A program made the position numbers and the translations under genes. A DNA stretch of 64,000 bases from an uncultured Planococcus sp. (GTDB lineage: Bacteria; Bacillota; Bacilli; Bacillales_A; Planococcaceae). Positions 34,888 through 46,198 of the stretch are shown here, piece after piece; position 1 is the first letter of the stretch; each line of letters starts with the position of its first letter. Below the pieces are notes generated by a model. It searched no databases. It had not been told where the DNA came from and saw only the letters and a program-made list of their open reading frames with translations. The stretch lies in contig CANNAE010000002.1 of the NCBI GenBank assembly GCA_947502505.1, positions 496,001-560,000 on the forward strand, in the 5' to 3' direction.

Positions 34888-35967
34888 TTAAGTATCGAGG
34901 AAGTTTTTTCCGTTTAATTCACTCGAGGATAAAATAAAGTGTTTCACCAAATCCACTGTATGCCCCAAGTCCCCGAGGTCCACGATTTCGATCGGTGTAT
35001 GGGTATAGCGTGACGGAATCGAGACGACACCAGACGAAACGCCCTTATGCGTCATATGGATCGCCCCGGCATCCGTACCGATGCCCATAAAGATTTCATG
35101 CTGATACGGGATCGCTTGGCCAGCTGCCACTTTTTCCAATAGCCCCGTCACCAATGGATGCGAGATCAGTGATTTATCCGTCACTTTGATGCATGGCCCA
35201 GCGCCAAGCTTTCGGGTTCCGGTCATCAACACGTCATTCGTATCACTTGTCGGCGTGGTATCGATGGCCAATGCGAAATCCGGCTGCAGGTTCGCGCTCA
35301 ATACGGAAGCGCCGCGAAGCCCCACTTCTTCCTGCACAGTGAACGCGAAATGGATGTCACCATGCACCAAACCGGATTCTTGCTGGAATTGCTTGATCAA
35401 CTCCAATAATACGGCACAGCCCGCCCGGTCATCCAAGGCCTTTCCGACGACGCGGTTTTGCTTGGCATCGCCGATGAGCTTTAATTCGCTGCCGTAGCTG
35501 ATGGGCTGGCCGACTCTAACGCCCATTTGCGCGACTTCTTCAGGCGAAGCTGCCCCGATATCGATATAAAGCTCCCGGTGTGAGGCGATTCGCTTCGGGT
35601 CATCCCATTTCACGTAATGGACAGCGAGTGTCCCGATGACGCCTTGAATATAGCCGTGATCGCCTTTGATCGTCACCGGCTGGGCCAGCAAGGTGCGGTT
35701 GTCGAATCCCCCAAGCTGTTCAAAGCGCAGCGTGCCGTTCGCTTCGACCTTTTTGACGATAAAGCCGATTTCGTCCGAATGGGCTGCGAGCAGGATCGAT
35801 GGCAAGGAAGCGTCCGTCGCCGGAATCGTCGCGATCAAGTTTCCGAGAGGATCCACTTCACAAGATGCCCCCTGGCCTTCTATTGCGCCTTTAATATAAC
35901 GTTGTACATCTTGCTCGAAGCCGCTTGGCCCCACCAATCCACATAAATCCTTCAATATTTGATACAC
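34888..35967 (-). CDS. M42-family metallo-aminopeptidase
   Basis: A 359-residue cytosolic peptidase of the FrvX/YsdC/PepA group that removes N-terminal residues from peptides. Binuclear metal site blocks: AAHSDEIGF (His/Asp, about residue 66), ALDDRAGCAVLLEL (about 185), VQEEVGLRGA (catalytic Glu and metal Glu, about 215), AIDTTPTSD and a final HMTHKGVSSGVVSIPSRYTHTPIE. The GTG start at 35967 is preceded by GGGAG. It directly follows the oligopeptide-binding lipoprotein gene (20 bp), so peptide uptake and breakdown may be co-expressed. Confidence 0.92.
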   Translation of the reverse strand: MYQILKDLCGLVGPSGFEQDVQRYIKGAIEGQGASCEVDPLGNLIATIPATDASLPSILLAAHSDEIGFIVKKVEANGTLRFEQLGGFDNRTLLAQPVTIKGDHGYIQGVIGTLAVHYVKWDDPKRIASHRELYIDIGAASPEEVAQMGVRVGQPISYGSELKLIGDAKQNRVVGKALDDRAGCAVLLELIKQFQQESGLVHGDIHFAFTVQEEVGLRGASVLSANLQPDFALAIDTTPTSDTNDVLMTGTRKLGAGPCIKVTDKSLISHPLVTGLLEKVAAGQAIPYQHEIFMGIGTDAGAIHMTHKGVSSGVVSIPSRYTHTPIEIVDLGDLGHTVDLVKHFILSSSELNGKNFLDT

Positions 35968-35987
35968 ACTGGCTCAACTCCCATTAC

Positions 35988-37616
35988 TTAATTTGATAGA
36001 TAGACATCCGTCATTAAATCGTTGCTCATCGGATGCGGGTTGTAATCTTCCACATAATCGCTTTGTGCCAGAGGCGGTGTCGTATAGGCGAGCATCACCC
36101 ACGGCGAGTCTTCCTGGAACAATTGCTGGGCTTGCTGGTACAGCTCCGTACGCTTGTCCTGGTCAATCGTTTCACGCGCTTCCGTAATCAAGGACGTGAA
36201 TTCGTCACTCTTATAGAACGCGATGTTTTGCGCAGGCACTTCGGCATTGGTTTTGCTGAGGTTCGGATACAGGAAATTATCCGGGTCTGCCATGACACCG
36301 GTCCAGCCGTACATGGCCATGCTATGCTTGCCATTTTTCGTATCTTCCAAATAAGTTGCCCATTCAGACGACACGATGTCCGCTGTGATGCCGATTTCGG
36401 CCAAATCCGATTGAATCGCTTCCGCAATTTTCATCGGTTCGGGCAAATAAGGGCGCGGGTTGCTCATCGTGTGCAATTCTGTTGTAAAACCGTCCTCATA
36501 ACCCGCTTCTGCCAATAGCTTTTTCGCCTCTTCTACGTTGTAATCATATTTTTCCAGCGATTCGTCATGGCTCCAAAGAGACGGCGGCAGCGGGCTTGTC
36601 GCGGGATCTGCCAAGCCGTTATAGAACGCCTCGACGATTTCTTCTTTATCGATCGCCATATTAATGGCCTGGCGCACTAGTGGATCGTCAAACGGTTCTT
36701 TTTCCATATTGAACGCCATATAGCCGATATTGAAGCTCGGGCGTTTGAGCAGCTCGATGCCTTCGGTGTCTTCCACAATCGTCGTATCGCTTGCGTTCAT
36801 GCCATCCACAATATCGATTTCCCCTGTCTGCAAGGCATTCAAGCGTGCAGAGTTTTCAGGGATGACCTGATAGATGACTTGGTCGAGGTAAGGCTTGCCA
36901 TCCATCCAATACTCTTCGTTTTTGGAAAGTGTGATGGTGTTATTGCGGTTCCATTCGTCGAACTTGAACGGCCCCGTCCCGACCGGATTCTCGCTGATGC
37001 CAGCCCCGTATTGTTCAATGGCCGCAGGGCTTGCGATGCCGAACATGGAAATCGCCAAATAGCTGAGGAACGGCGCGGTTTTTCGTTTCAATACAATTTC
37101 CAGTTCGTGCTCGCCTGTCGCTGTGACCGATTCGATCAGGTGATTTTCATCTCCTTTAAACCCGCCGTAAAGAAACGGATAATAAGGAAAATCCCCTTCA
37201 TGGTACGGGTTTTCCGGATCCATCCAGCGCTCGAAGTTGAAGACCACAGCATCTGCATTAAAATCGGTGCCGTCGTGGAACTTGACGCCTTCGCGCAACT
37301 GGAATGTCCAGGTCAGGCCATCTTCGCTTGAATTATAGTCCGTCGCCAGTTTCGGCTGAAGCTCCAAATTATGGTCGTACTCCAATAATGTTTCATAAAT
37401 ATTGTGCGTGACCCGGATCGATTCGCCGTCGGTCACATTGATCGGGTCCAGGCTGACCGAATCAGCGCCGCGCCCATAAACCAAGGTGCCGCCACTCTTG
37501 TCGCCTTCCGTGGCAGTGCCGGCCTCTCCTTCCGTGTTGTCGCTGGAACATCCAGCCAATAGCACGATTCCGAATGCGATGAACAAATAAAATAAGTTGC
37601 GAACTTTCTTCTCCAA
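35988..37616 (-). CDS. ABC transporter substrate-binding lipoprotein, peptide type (SBP family 5)
   Basis: A 542-residue lipoprotein. A TTG start at 37616 follows AAAGGAGGCGG; the signal peptide ends in LLAGC. The mature protein has the family 5 fold: LEPNI-like TLVYGRGADSVSLDPINVTDG at the start, LTWTFQLREGVKFHDG (about residue 100), VGTGPFKFDEW (about 190) and NVEEAKKLLAEAGYEDGF (about 370). It binds oligopeptides, dipeptides or similar ligands outside the cell. No permease genes are linked, so it must share a permease elsewhere. The M42 peptidase gene follows 20 bp downstream. Confidence 0.92.
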   Translation of the reverse strand: MEKKVRNLFYLFIAFGIVLLAGCSSDNTEGEAGTATEGDKSGGTLVYGRGADSVSLDPINVTDGESIRVTHNIYETLLEYDHNLELQPKLATDYNSSEDGLTWTFQLREGVKFHDGTDFNADAVVFNFERWMDPENPYHEGDFPYYPFLYGGFKGDENHLIESVTATGEHELEIVLKRKTAPFLSYLAISMFGIASPAAIEQYGAGISENPVGTGPFKFDEWNRNNTITLSKNEEYWMDGKPYLDQVIYQVIPENSARLNALQTGEIDIVDGMNASDTTIVEDTEGIELLKRPSFNIGYMAFNMEKEPFDDPLVRQAINMAIDKEEIVEAFYNGLADPATSPLPPSLWSHDESLEKYDYNVEEAKKLLAEAGYEDGFTTELHTMSNPRPYLPEPMKIAEAIQSDLAEIGITADIVSSEWATYLEDTKNGKHSMAMYGWTGVMADPDNFLYPNLSKTNAEVPAQNIAFYKSDEFTSLITEARETIDQDKRTELYQQAQQLFQEDSPWVMLAYTTPPLAQSDYVEDYNPHPMSNDLMTDVYLSN

Positions 37617-37747
37617 CCGGCTTCCGCCTCCTTTTCGCTCTCTTTCTCTAGTACGGTAAAGTTTTAGAGAAAGGAAGATATGTCCAAGTATAAAGTTATT
37701 GGAATTGATTTTCAAATCAATTTTTTCAGAAAATTTTTTTATTCACA

Positions 37748-37780
37748 AAAAAACACTCACTTGTAAAGTGAATGTCTTTT
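37748..37780 (-). terminator. weak intrinsic terminator
   Basis: ACATTCAC and GTGAGTGT pair around TTTACAA on the minus strand, followed by seven Ts. It lies beyond the LURP-family gene. Confidence 0.7.
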
Positions 37781-37816
37781 GTTATTATTCATCTGTAAAG
37801 GATACATCAGCTTTTC

Positions 37817-38311
37817 CTATCCTCCTGCAGAAGCACCAGAAGACTGGTCGGCTTTTACGCAGTCAATTGCCACGACCAGCGAAATAATGAGATGTTCCAT
37901 GCTTTCGTCGATAATATCTACTTGATAAGTGTCTCCCCAGCTAAGCCATTGCTTGCTGACCGAACCGATAACTTCTCCGTGCCGAAGGATGTCAAAGCTC
38001 ATTTCCCACCAATTCCCTTGCACATCAATGCCTGCTGCCTCAATAGCATAACGGGGCTTTAAGAAGGTAAATTCTTTTTTGATCGTAACCGATTCCTGCC
38101 CGCCCACTTCCACAAAGAAAGTCGGCAGAAAACTGAAGGTCTTTTTCGTGATCACTGCGATTTCCTGATTTTCAGCATCCAAAATTGAAAAGGTCTTCGG
38201 AATCTTAAAAAAGCTGCCTTCTACGAAATACCGGTCGTGCTGTTGCTCATCTTTTACCGTAAATTTCTCACTTAAGCTGAATACTTTTTGTTTAATGAAC
38301 AATTGTTTCAT
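37817..38311 (-). CDS. LURP-one-related (YxjI-type) protein
   Basis: A 164-residue protein with a Tubby-like beta barrel: LFIKQKVFSLSEKFTVKDE, YFVEGSFFKIPKTFSILDAENQEIAVITKK and a C-terminal hydrophobic helix (ESMEHLIISLVVAIDCV). The YxjI/LOR family is widespread in Bacillales, with unproven roles in membrane or phospholipid sensing. Two ATGs are adjacent (38314, 38311); the second fits AGGGGAG better. Confidence 0.88.
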   Translation of the reverse strand: MKQLFIKQKVFSLSEKFTVKDEQQHDRYFVEGSFFKIPKTFSILDAENQEIAVITKKTFSFLPTFFVEVGGQESVTIKKEFTFLKPRYAIEAAGIDVQGNWWEMSFDILRHGEVIGSVSKQWLSWGDTYQVDIIDESMEHLIISLVVAIDCVKADQSSGASAGG

Positions 38312-38367
38312 CATGACTCCCCTTCTTCATTCACTTTTCTATCTAAGAAGATCTTGAATCCCTTATC

Positions 38368-38383
38368 CGTTCCACGTGAAACA
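38368..38383. promoter_or_regulatory. parS-like chromosome partition site
   Basis: CGTTCCACGTGAAACA matches the Bacillus parS consensus TGTTCCACGTGAAACA at 15 of 16 positions, the only difference being the first base. It is intergenic between the LURP-family and DUF4256 genes. ParB/Spo0J would load here; parS sites cluster around oriC in Firmicutes, which fits the walJ-htrC-rlmH genes in this window. Confidence 0.85.
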
Positions 38384-38394
38384 TCTTTTTTCGT

Positions 38395-38961
38395 TTACAC
38401 TTTCACGATTCCCCTAAACCCTCTTGCGGCGTAATAGGAATCCGCTCCGTTGTGATAGACAAAAACCTGGCCGTACCTGCAATCGCCGAAAATCGCCCCT
38501 CCGCGTTCACGAATTTCCTCAGGCGTCTCCAGCCAACTTGAGGTCTTCAAATCAAATTCGCCTAAAGTCTGGAGCACCCGGTATTGATCTTCTGTCAATA
38601 AGTCTATGCCCATTTCATTAGCGCTGTCGACTGCGGAATTTTCAGGTTTGTTCTTTTTGCGCCCTTCAAGCGCAGCCCGGTCATAGCAGAGGCTTCTGCG
38701 TCCTGTAGGGCTTTCTGTAGCACAGTCGCAAAACAAAAACATCCCGGTCTCGGGTTCATAGCCGATAACATCCGGTTCACCGCCTGTCTCCTCCATTTGA
38801 TGCAAAATCGCCAACTTCTCCGGATGTTCCTTCAGCTTCAACAAGACATTGTCCCAGCCCATCTTCTCGTGGCGCTGCTCGTTTTGCTCAAAACGTTGTT
38901 TCAAGGTGTCGAGCAGTTGTTCGCTTTGGTCTTCCGTTAAACCTTGTTTGTGCGTACTCAT
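38395..38961 (-). CDS. DUF4256 family protein
   Basis: A 188-residue soluble protein. It starts MSTHKQGLTEDQSEQLLDTLKQRFEQ and contains FLFCDCATESPTGRRSLCYDRAALEGRK and a C-terminal VYHNGADSYYAARGFRGI, the marks of DUF4256. Three Cys in the middle part may matter but no metal site is proven. The ATG at 38961 follows GAAGGAGG; the frame is open upstream to 39138 without support. Function unknown; parS lies just downstream. Confidence 0.85.
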   Translation of the reverse strand: MSTHKQGLTEDQSEQLLDTLKQRFEQNEQRHEKMGWDNVLLKLKEHPEKLAILHQMEETGGEPDVIGYEPETGMFLFCDCATESPTGRRSLCYDRAALEGRKKNKPENSAVDSANEMGIDLLTEDQYRVLQTLGEFDLKTSSWLETPEEIRERGGAIFGDCRYGQVFVYHNGADSYYAARGFRGIVKV

Positions 38962-39146
38962 GTGAATTCCTCCTTCATAAGCTTGTATTTTTAACACTCC
39001 GTTCTGTCTGGCGCTCGCCTTCCCTTTACCTTTGACACCTTGCATGCTTTCTCCTGCCCAACAGTCCTTGGCCATTTTAGTGGATGCAATAACTGTCTTT
39101 ATCCAACCTGACATAACAACACCTTTTCCATGTGCCACGTAAAAAA

Positions 39147-39177
39147 ATGGTTTTAGCTTTTGCTAAAACCATTTGGT
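39147..39177. terminator. intrinsic terminator
   Basis: AAATGGTTTTAGC and GCTAAAACCATTT pair around TTTT; on the minus strand it is 65 bp past the lipoprotein gene at 39243. Confidence 0.8.
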
Positions 39178-39242
39178 GTGCGCATGAATTTTTTATGCGC
39201 CGGTATCGGCACTGCCGCTTCATGGCAGTGTGCAGAACCGCT

Positions 39243-39914
39243 TTATTTACTTCTGATCACAACGATTTCCACGACTGGCCCGTCTTCTGTCTCAGCAGAA
39301 TACGTAATTTTGTAGTTCTCGACGTAATGGACATTCAGGTAATACTGGGTTTCCGATTCGTCGTATCCCTTTTCGCCTTCTTTTCCTAAGATCTCATCAA
39401 TTTCCCCGAAGGTCATGCCAACTCGGGTATCGAAAACGGTGACATCCGGATTGCCGATATAAAACCCTTTCGCCACATTCTGCTCATCCAGGAAATAACC
39501 GTCCTCCTTGTTAAATACGACAAGTCGGCTCCCAAGGAAGAAATCATCGTAAGTGGCTTCACCGTAATGTTCTATCAACTCCGCTAAAGTTGTGCCCAGA
39601 GGCAGCGGCATCGTGATGGCCATTTGGTCTGCAGGCACTGCCTGTTCTTCACTCGCTGCAGCTTCCGCTTCTTCCTCAGCCTGATCTTCTTCTGTTTGTT
39701 CTGTTTCCGTGTCATCGTCCGTATCTGTTTCTTCTTCCGTCTCTTCTGTCTCACCGGAACCGTCTGATGCAGTTGTTGTGGCTACTTCGGCTTTTTCACT
39801 AGCTGCCGGTTGTTCGGCGATGATATCTCCAGTTCCACACCCCGCCATGAGCAAAGCTGAACTGAGCACCCCTATACTCAAACTCTTTTGGTACACACTC
39901 TTTCTTTTCGGCAA
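39243..39914 (-). CDS. putative lipoprotein with acidic linker
   Basis: A 223-residue lipoprotein. The signal peptide ends LLMAGC (Cys near residue 26). Residues about 45-95 are a very acidic Glu/Thr/Asp linker. The C-terminal domain (about 100-223) has LPLGTTLAELIEHYGEATYDDFF and VGMTFGEIDEILGKEGEKGYDES, a repeated beta/alpha pattern as in DUF4309-like domains. Anchored outside the cell; function unknown. Confidence 0.75.
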   Translation of the reverse strand: MPKRKSVYQKSLSIGVLSSALLMAGCGTGDIIAEQPAASEKAEVATTTASDGSGETEETEEETDTDDDTETEQTEEDQAEEEAEAAASEEQAVPADQMAITMPLPLGTTLAELIEHYGEATYDDFFLGSRLVVFNKEDGYFLDEQNVAKGFYIGNPDVTVFDTRVGMTFGEIDEILGKEGEKGYDESETQYYLNVHYVENYKITYSAETEDGPVVEIVVIRSK

Positions 39915-40077
39915 TGCAATCCTCTCCCTACTGTTTTTCGAATAAAAACCCGTGGCATCGGCGGATGAGCTGCGCGAAAAATTTACTCTAAGATGATTGC
40001 TCTTATTTCCAGTTTATCATTAAATCCAACAAGAAATTACATTTTTCTGAAATTTCATTCTCTAGTCCATTTCAACA

Positions 40078-40112
40078 CAAAAAAACCGGCCAGCAATATG
40101 CTGGCCAGTTAA
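40078..40112 (-). terminator. intrinsic terminator of katG
   Basis: On the minus strand CTGGCCAGC and GCTGGCCGG pair around ATATT, followed by seven Ts, just past katG. Confidence 0.9.
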
Positions 40113-40125
40113 TTCATTAGTTGAT

Positions 40126-42465
<2,340 letters not shown>

Positions 42466-42470
42466 TTACA

Positions 42471-42485
42471 TTAGAATTATACTAA
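42471..42485. promoter_or_regulatory. PerR-like box upstream of katG
   Basis: TTAGAATTATACTAA matches the PerR consensus TTATAATNATTATAA at 11 of 14 informative positions and is nearly palindromic. It lies about 96 bp upstream of the katG start. Confidence 0.55.
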
Positions 42486-42521
42486 ACTAGAGCTCTGCTG
42501 AACAGTAATATGGATAAAAAT

Positions 42522-42565
42522 TAAGGCAAATCTTTTCGATGCGTATAAAGCATAAAGATTTGCCC
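42522..42565 (-). terminator. intrinsic terminator after the Yip1-family gene
   Basis: GGCAAATCTTTATGC and GCATCGAAAAGATTTGCC pair with one small bulge on the minus strand, followed by TTAATTTTTA. Confidence 0.8.
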
Positions 42566-42608
42566 TGATTTCTTCCTATATAGTATTCGAAATTTCCGCT
42601 TCTGCACC

Positions 42609-43241
42609 TCATCTGAAGAATGCAACCAACACCACAAAGGCAATGATCAAAACCACGATTATAATTGCGATCGCCGGCACCACGACGATAAAAAACCCTT
42701 TCCATGACGACACCCGGTGTGCTTCGCCTACCGCCTTGCAGACGATGATAAAGGTCCAAACAGAGACCACTGCCATGATGATGGACATAACGATGGCGAT
42801 TGGGCTCCCTGCGACATCCATCCGCTCAGCCAAGAAGGTTTCAGGAGACGCCAGCACCCAGATGACCAGCAGCGGCAGCAGCCAAATTTGCGGGATTTGG
42901 GCCGTGACCAGCGCCTTGAACATTTCCTGGTACGTGGCGGTGCCTTTAAACAATCGGCCGACGAACACCAGGATCGCAGCCCCCAGAAAGTATCCGAAAG
43001 CACTGCCGAGCGGGCCGGCCACCAAAGCTTGAAGGATGACAGCCCAAGGCGCCATGTCAGCGCTGCGTTCGTTCATCATCCCGGTTAGACCGGAAGCAAA
43101 GCCTGTGAGGGCGATGAGCAGTATAATGAATCGAAGCGATTTTTGTTCGATAACGAATCGAACGGTCTCACGCGTACGCAGCCAGATATCGATAAATGGA
43201 TTCAACTGGCGTTCATTCGAAGCTCCCTCTTCCCTTACCAT
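42609..43241 (-). CDS. Yip1-domain membrane protein
   Basis: A 210-residue protein with five hydrophobic helices spread from about residue 33 to 208 and a short cytosolic N-terminus (LNPFIDIWLRTRETVRFVIEQK), typical of bacterial YIP1 proteins. GPLGSAFGYFLGAAILVFVGRLFKGTATYQEMFKAL is the central signature. AAAGGAGGAAG precedes the ATG. Eukaryotic Yip1 proteins act in membrane traffic; the bacterial role is unknown. Confidence 0.85.
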   Translation of the reverse strand: MVREEGASNERQLNPFIDIWLRTRETVRFVIEQKSLRFIILLIALTGFASGLTGMMNERSADMAPWAVILQALVAGPLGSAFGYFLGAAILVFVGRLFKGTATYQEMFKALVTAQIPQIWLLPLLVIWVLASPETFLAERMDVAGSPIAIVMSIIMAVVSVWTFIIVCKAVGEAHRVSSWKGFFIVVVPAIAIIIVVLIIAFVVLVAFFR

Positions 43242-43406
43242 AAATTCTTCCTCCTTTATTGTCAGTCATCACCAGTCGCACAAATAGCCTATCTCCCTAT
43301 GTTTCTTCATATCTTTAAAATTCCCTTTTCTGTCTTTTCGAAAAGGGAATACAGCCGTCGCCCGAAATGACAGGCCACTAGCTAATTGAGAAAGGAGCCA
43401 TGCTAA

Positions 43407-43980
43407 ATGGAAATCAATGAGACGCTCCGTGCCAAATCCAGGCAGGAATGGAGAAGATGGCTGGAGGAATATTCAACTTCCGCGGCCTATTGCTGGGTGC
43501 TGATCGGAACGAAAGAGCGCCCTGCAGCCATCGCTTATGTAGATGCGGTGGAAGAAGCCCTATGCTTCGGGTGGATTGACGGCACCATGAAAAAGACGGA
43601 CGCCAATGAATTGGCCCAGCGGTTTTCGCCGCGCCAAAAAAACAGCAACTGGACCGAACTGAACAAAGAACGTGTGAGAAGGCTGGAGAAATTGGGCTGG
43701 ATGACGGAACAAGGGCGCCGCGTTCTTCCGGACATGGGACCTGAGTCTTTTTCGATTGATGACGAGGTCGAAACCGCCTTGAAACAAGACCCACAAGTCT
43801 ATGAAAATTTCATGAATTTCCCCCGAACTATACCGCTGGATCCGGATTGACACGATTCAAAGCTATAAGCACCTGGACCGTGAACTATTCGATAAACGGC
43901 TGGAAAAGTTCATCCGCCACACACGGGACAAGATAATGTACGGAAAATGGCATGACGACGGCCGCTTGTTGGATAACTGA
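43407..43980 (+). pseudogene. YdeI/OmpD-associated family protein, frameshifted
   Basis: The first frame codes for 147 residues starting MEINETLRAKSRQEWRRWLEE, with EEALCFGWIDGTMKKTD and FSPRQKNSNWTELNKERVRRLEKLGWM, the YdeI/OmpD-associated signature. It then stops early at 43850. Just before, in a run of five Cs (43820-43824), shifting by one base continues the protein as FPELYRWIRIDTIQSYK and on to a stop at 43980, giving the family's usual length of about 190 residues. Either a true inactivating +1 insertion or a sequencing error. The protein is otherwise intact. The family contributes to antimicrobial-peptide resistance in Salmonella. Confidence 0.85.
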
Positions 43981-43995
43981 AACGCTTCTCGCATG

Positions 43996-44040
43996 TTTCT
44001 ACCTTTGTTAAGTAGATATTTCTACCTTTGTTAGGTAGAA
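43996..44040. repeat. tandem copies of a palindromic 21-mer
   Basis: Two copies of TTTCTACCTTTGTTA followed by (A/G)GTAGA start 23 bp apart. The second has perfect 7-base arms (TTCTACC/GGTAGAA); the first has shortened arms. It could be an operator pair for a dimeric regulator, or a small repeat. No gene start lies directly downstream on +; the esterase gene ends beyond it on -. Confidence 0.6.
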
Positions 44041-44082
44041 CTTTGCGAGGAAGAAATTTATCAAGAAGCCGCAGCCCCATTG

Positions 44083-44127
44083 AAAAAGGCATCTTCCCTG
44101 CTTTCGTGCACAGGAAGATGCCTTTTT
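44083..44127. terminator. bidirectional intrinsic terminator
   Basis: AAAAAGGCATCTTCC and GGAAGATGCCTTTTT pair around an 18-base loop (CTGCTTTCGTGCACA region), at the stop of the esterase gene. Confidence 0.88.
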
Positions 44128-44908
44128 ATGCATACAATGAATTTTTCGCCGCATCAGTTGGGGCGGCAGTCACCTGCTCGATCCATTCAATCGATTTGGC
44201 GACGATGAAATCCAATTCATGGTCCATGGAAGCGATGTGATAGGAATTATGGAGTTCATATTTGGAGACGTTTTCTGAACCGATCTTGCCGAGAATATAA
44301 TCGGTGTTAGAAGGCGGCACGACATGGTCTTCAAGTGACTGGAAACAAACGGCCGGGCAGCGGACTTCGCCGAGCTTTGCGCGGACAGCATCCATATAGC
44401 CGAGCAATTGCTGATACGCCTTGATGGGCGCTTGCCCGTAAGTGATTTCCACTGCGTCCGCTTTTTTGATGTCCGGCGCATCTTCTGTGACATAAGCATG
44501 GGCCGGCTGATTGCGGTAAGTCTCAAACTGGGGGATGTCGATTGCCGGATTGATCAACGCGATGCCTTCGATTTCAGGATGGCGGCTGGCCAAATCCAAG
44601 CTCAAGGTGCCGCCCATCGATTGCCCAATGACAAAGACCGATGTGCACGATTTTCTGAGTTCGATATAGGCCTGCTCGACACTCTGCAACCAGTCCTCAT
44701 AAGAAAACTGTTCCAGTTCCTTGAAATGGGTGCCATGGCCCGGCAGCCGAGGACAGGAAACCGTATAGCCTTGCTTGCCGAGCGCTTCGCCTAGTTCCCT
44801 GACGCTTTGCGGCGTGCCGAGAAAACCGTGGCATAATAAGATGCCGAGCTTGTTGCCTTTTAGAAAGAAAGCTTCCGCCCCTTGGATGACAGGATATCGT
44901 TCGTTCAT
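44126..44908 (-). CDS. carboxylesterase/monoacylglycerol lipase (alpha/beta hydrolase)
   Basis: A 260-residue alpha/beta hydrolase of the Est30/YvaK type. Oxyanion block LLCHGFLGTPQS (about 23-34), nucleophile elbow GQSMGG (Ser about residue 96), acid in QSLEDHVVP (Asp about 200) and catalytic His in NSYHIASMDHELD (about 229). Cytosolic; hydrolyses short- to medium-chain esters or monoacylglycerols. GGAGGG precedes the ATG. Monocistronic. Confidence 0.92.
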   Translation of the reverse strand: MNERYPVIQGAEAFFLKGNKLGILLCHGFLGTPQSVRELGEALGKQGYTVSCPRLPGHGTHFKELEQFSYEDWLQSVEQAYIELRKSCTSVFVIGQSMGGTLSLDLASRHPEIEGIALINPAIDIPQFETYRNQPAHAYVTEDAPDIKKADAVEITYGQAPIKAYQQLLGYMDAVRAKLGEVRCPAVCFQSLEDHVVPPSNTDYILGKIGSENVSKYELHNSYHIASMDHELDFIVAKSIEWIEQVTAAPTDAAKNSLYA

Positions 44909-45012
44909 GCAAGCCCTCCTCCAGTAGTTTTAAAATACAGCCGATTATTTTCGGACCCCGTGTTACGAGTCAAAAAGCTTATTCACATTAGACTATATTT
45001 AAAGCCTAGTTG

Positions 45013-46083
45013 TCAACTAGGTTTTAAATGCGGAGTGAGCGTTTCTTCTTCAATGGCAACCACTTGCTCCGTTTCGGCTGCTTCCATGATGCCCAAAATA
45101 ACTTTCAGCGATTTCAAGGCATCTTCTCCTGTGACGAGCGGCTCCTCGTCCAGGCGGATGGAATCGACAAAGGCATCAATGACGCCGCTCGAAGCCTGGT
45201 GGCCGTTCGTTTGGATCGCTTCGAGCTGATAGTTCACTTTTTCGCCCGAAGCCAGGATGAGCTCGAGCTGATACTCATCGTCGTCATAGATTTTCATGAT
45301 GCCCTTGTCGCAATAAATGACCGTGCTATTGTCCTCTTCGCCGTAATAGGTCCAGGAAAAGGCAGCGTTTCCGATACGGCCTTTTTTGGTCATCATGCTG
45401 CAAACGACATTGTCGCATACTTCAATTGCCTCGCCATGTTCGTCCGTCTTGTGCAAAACCCCTTGAAAGGCGCTCACTTGAACGATTTCATCATCGAGCA
45501 AATAATGCAGCAAATCGATTTTATGGATGCCAAGGTCCCCGCCCACACCGTAGCCTGAGCGCTCTTTTTTGAAGAACCACGTCGATTTTGTTTTATTGAT
45601 GCCCCAAGTTTCAGGGCCGGAATGGCCAAAAGCGGTGCGAAAGGTCAAGATTTTCCCGAGCTCCCCGCCCGCTAAGATGTCGCGTGCTTTTTGGTGGGCG
45701 CTCGTAAACCGCTGATTGTGGTCGACCATCAGTTTCTTGCCGGACTTTTTCTGTGCAGCCAAAATCTCCTTGGCGTGCTCAATCGTTAAGGAAATCGGTT
45801 TTTCGCATAATACATGCTTGCCGCTCAACAAGGCTTGCGTCGAGAATAAATGATGGTGTTCATTCGACGAACAATCACTGATGGCTGTAATGTCGGGATC
45901 GTTAAACAACTCCTCGACACTTCTCACATTCCGGCCGCCGAACTGTTCGACCATCGCTTCAGAACGATGCAGATTGCGGTCGTAAAAGATGATTTCATCC
46001 ACGTATGGATTTGCTGTATATTCCGGTGCGTGGCGCATTTTCGTAATGGCCCCGCAGCCGATGATGCCTACCTTGATGCCCAT
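45013..46083 (-). CDS. Gfo/Idh/MocA-family oxidoreductase
   Basis: A 356-residue NAD(P)-dependent dehydrogenase, usually acting on sugars, inositol or their derivatives. Rossmann motif VGIIGCGAITKMRH at residues 4-17; the CEKPISLT block (about 97-104) carries the conserved Lys; the C-terminal domain has GYGVGGDLGIHKIDLLHYLL with the His used in catalysis. Start ATG 46083 follows AAGGGGGG; a longer form from 46110 is less likely. No sugar transporter or kinase adjoins it, so the substrate is unknown. Confidence 0.9.
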   Translation of the reverse strand: MGIKVGIIGCGAITKMRHAPEYTANPYVDEIIFYDRNLHRSEAMVEQFGGRNVRSVEELFNDPDITAISDCSSNEHHHLFSTQALLSGKHVLCEKPISLTIEHAKEILAAQKKSGKKLMVDHNQRFTSAHQKARDILAGGELGKILTFRTAFGHSGPETWGINKTKSTWFFKKERSGYGVGGDLGIHKIDLLHYLLDDEIVQVSAFQGVLHKTDEHGEAIEVCDNVVCSMMTKKGRIGNAAFSWTYYGEEDNSTVIYCDKGIMKIYDDDEYQLELILASGEKVNYQLEAIQTNGHQASSGVIDAFVDSIRLDEEPLVTGEDALKSLKVILGIMEAAETEQVVAIEEETLTPHLKPS

Positions 46084-46198
46084 GCCGTCCCCCCCTTTTG
46101 TCTCTATCATAGACTACGCCACAAAAAACTTATATCCTCCCGCAACACACCCGGATTCGGTTCAAGCACAACAGCTTCTTTTGATGGACAATAAAACC

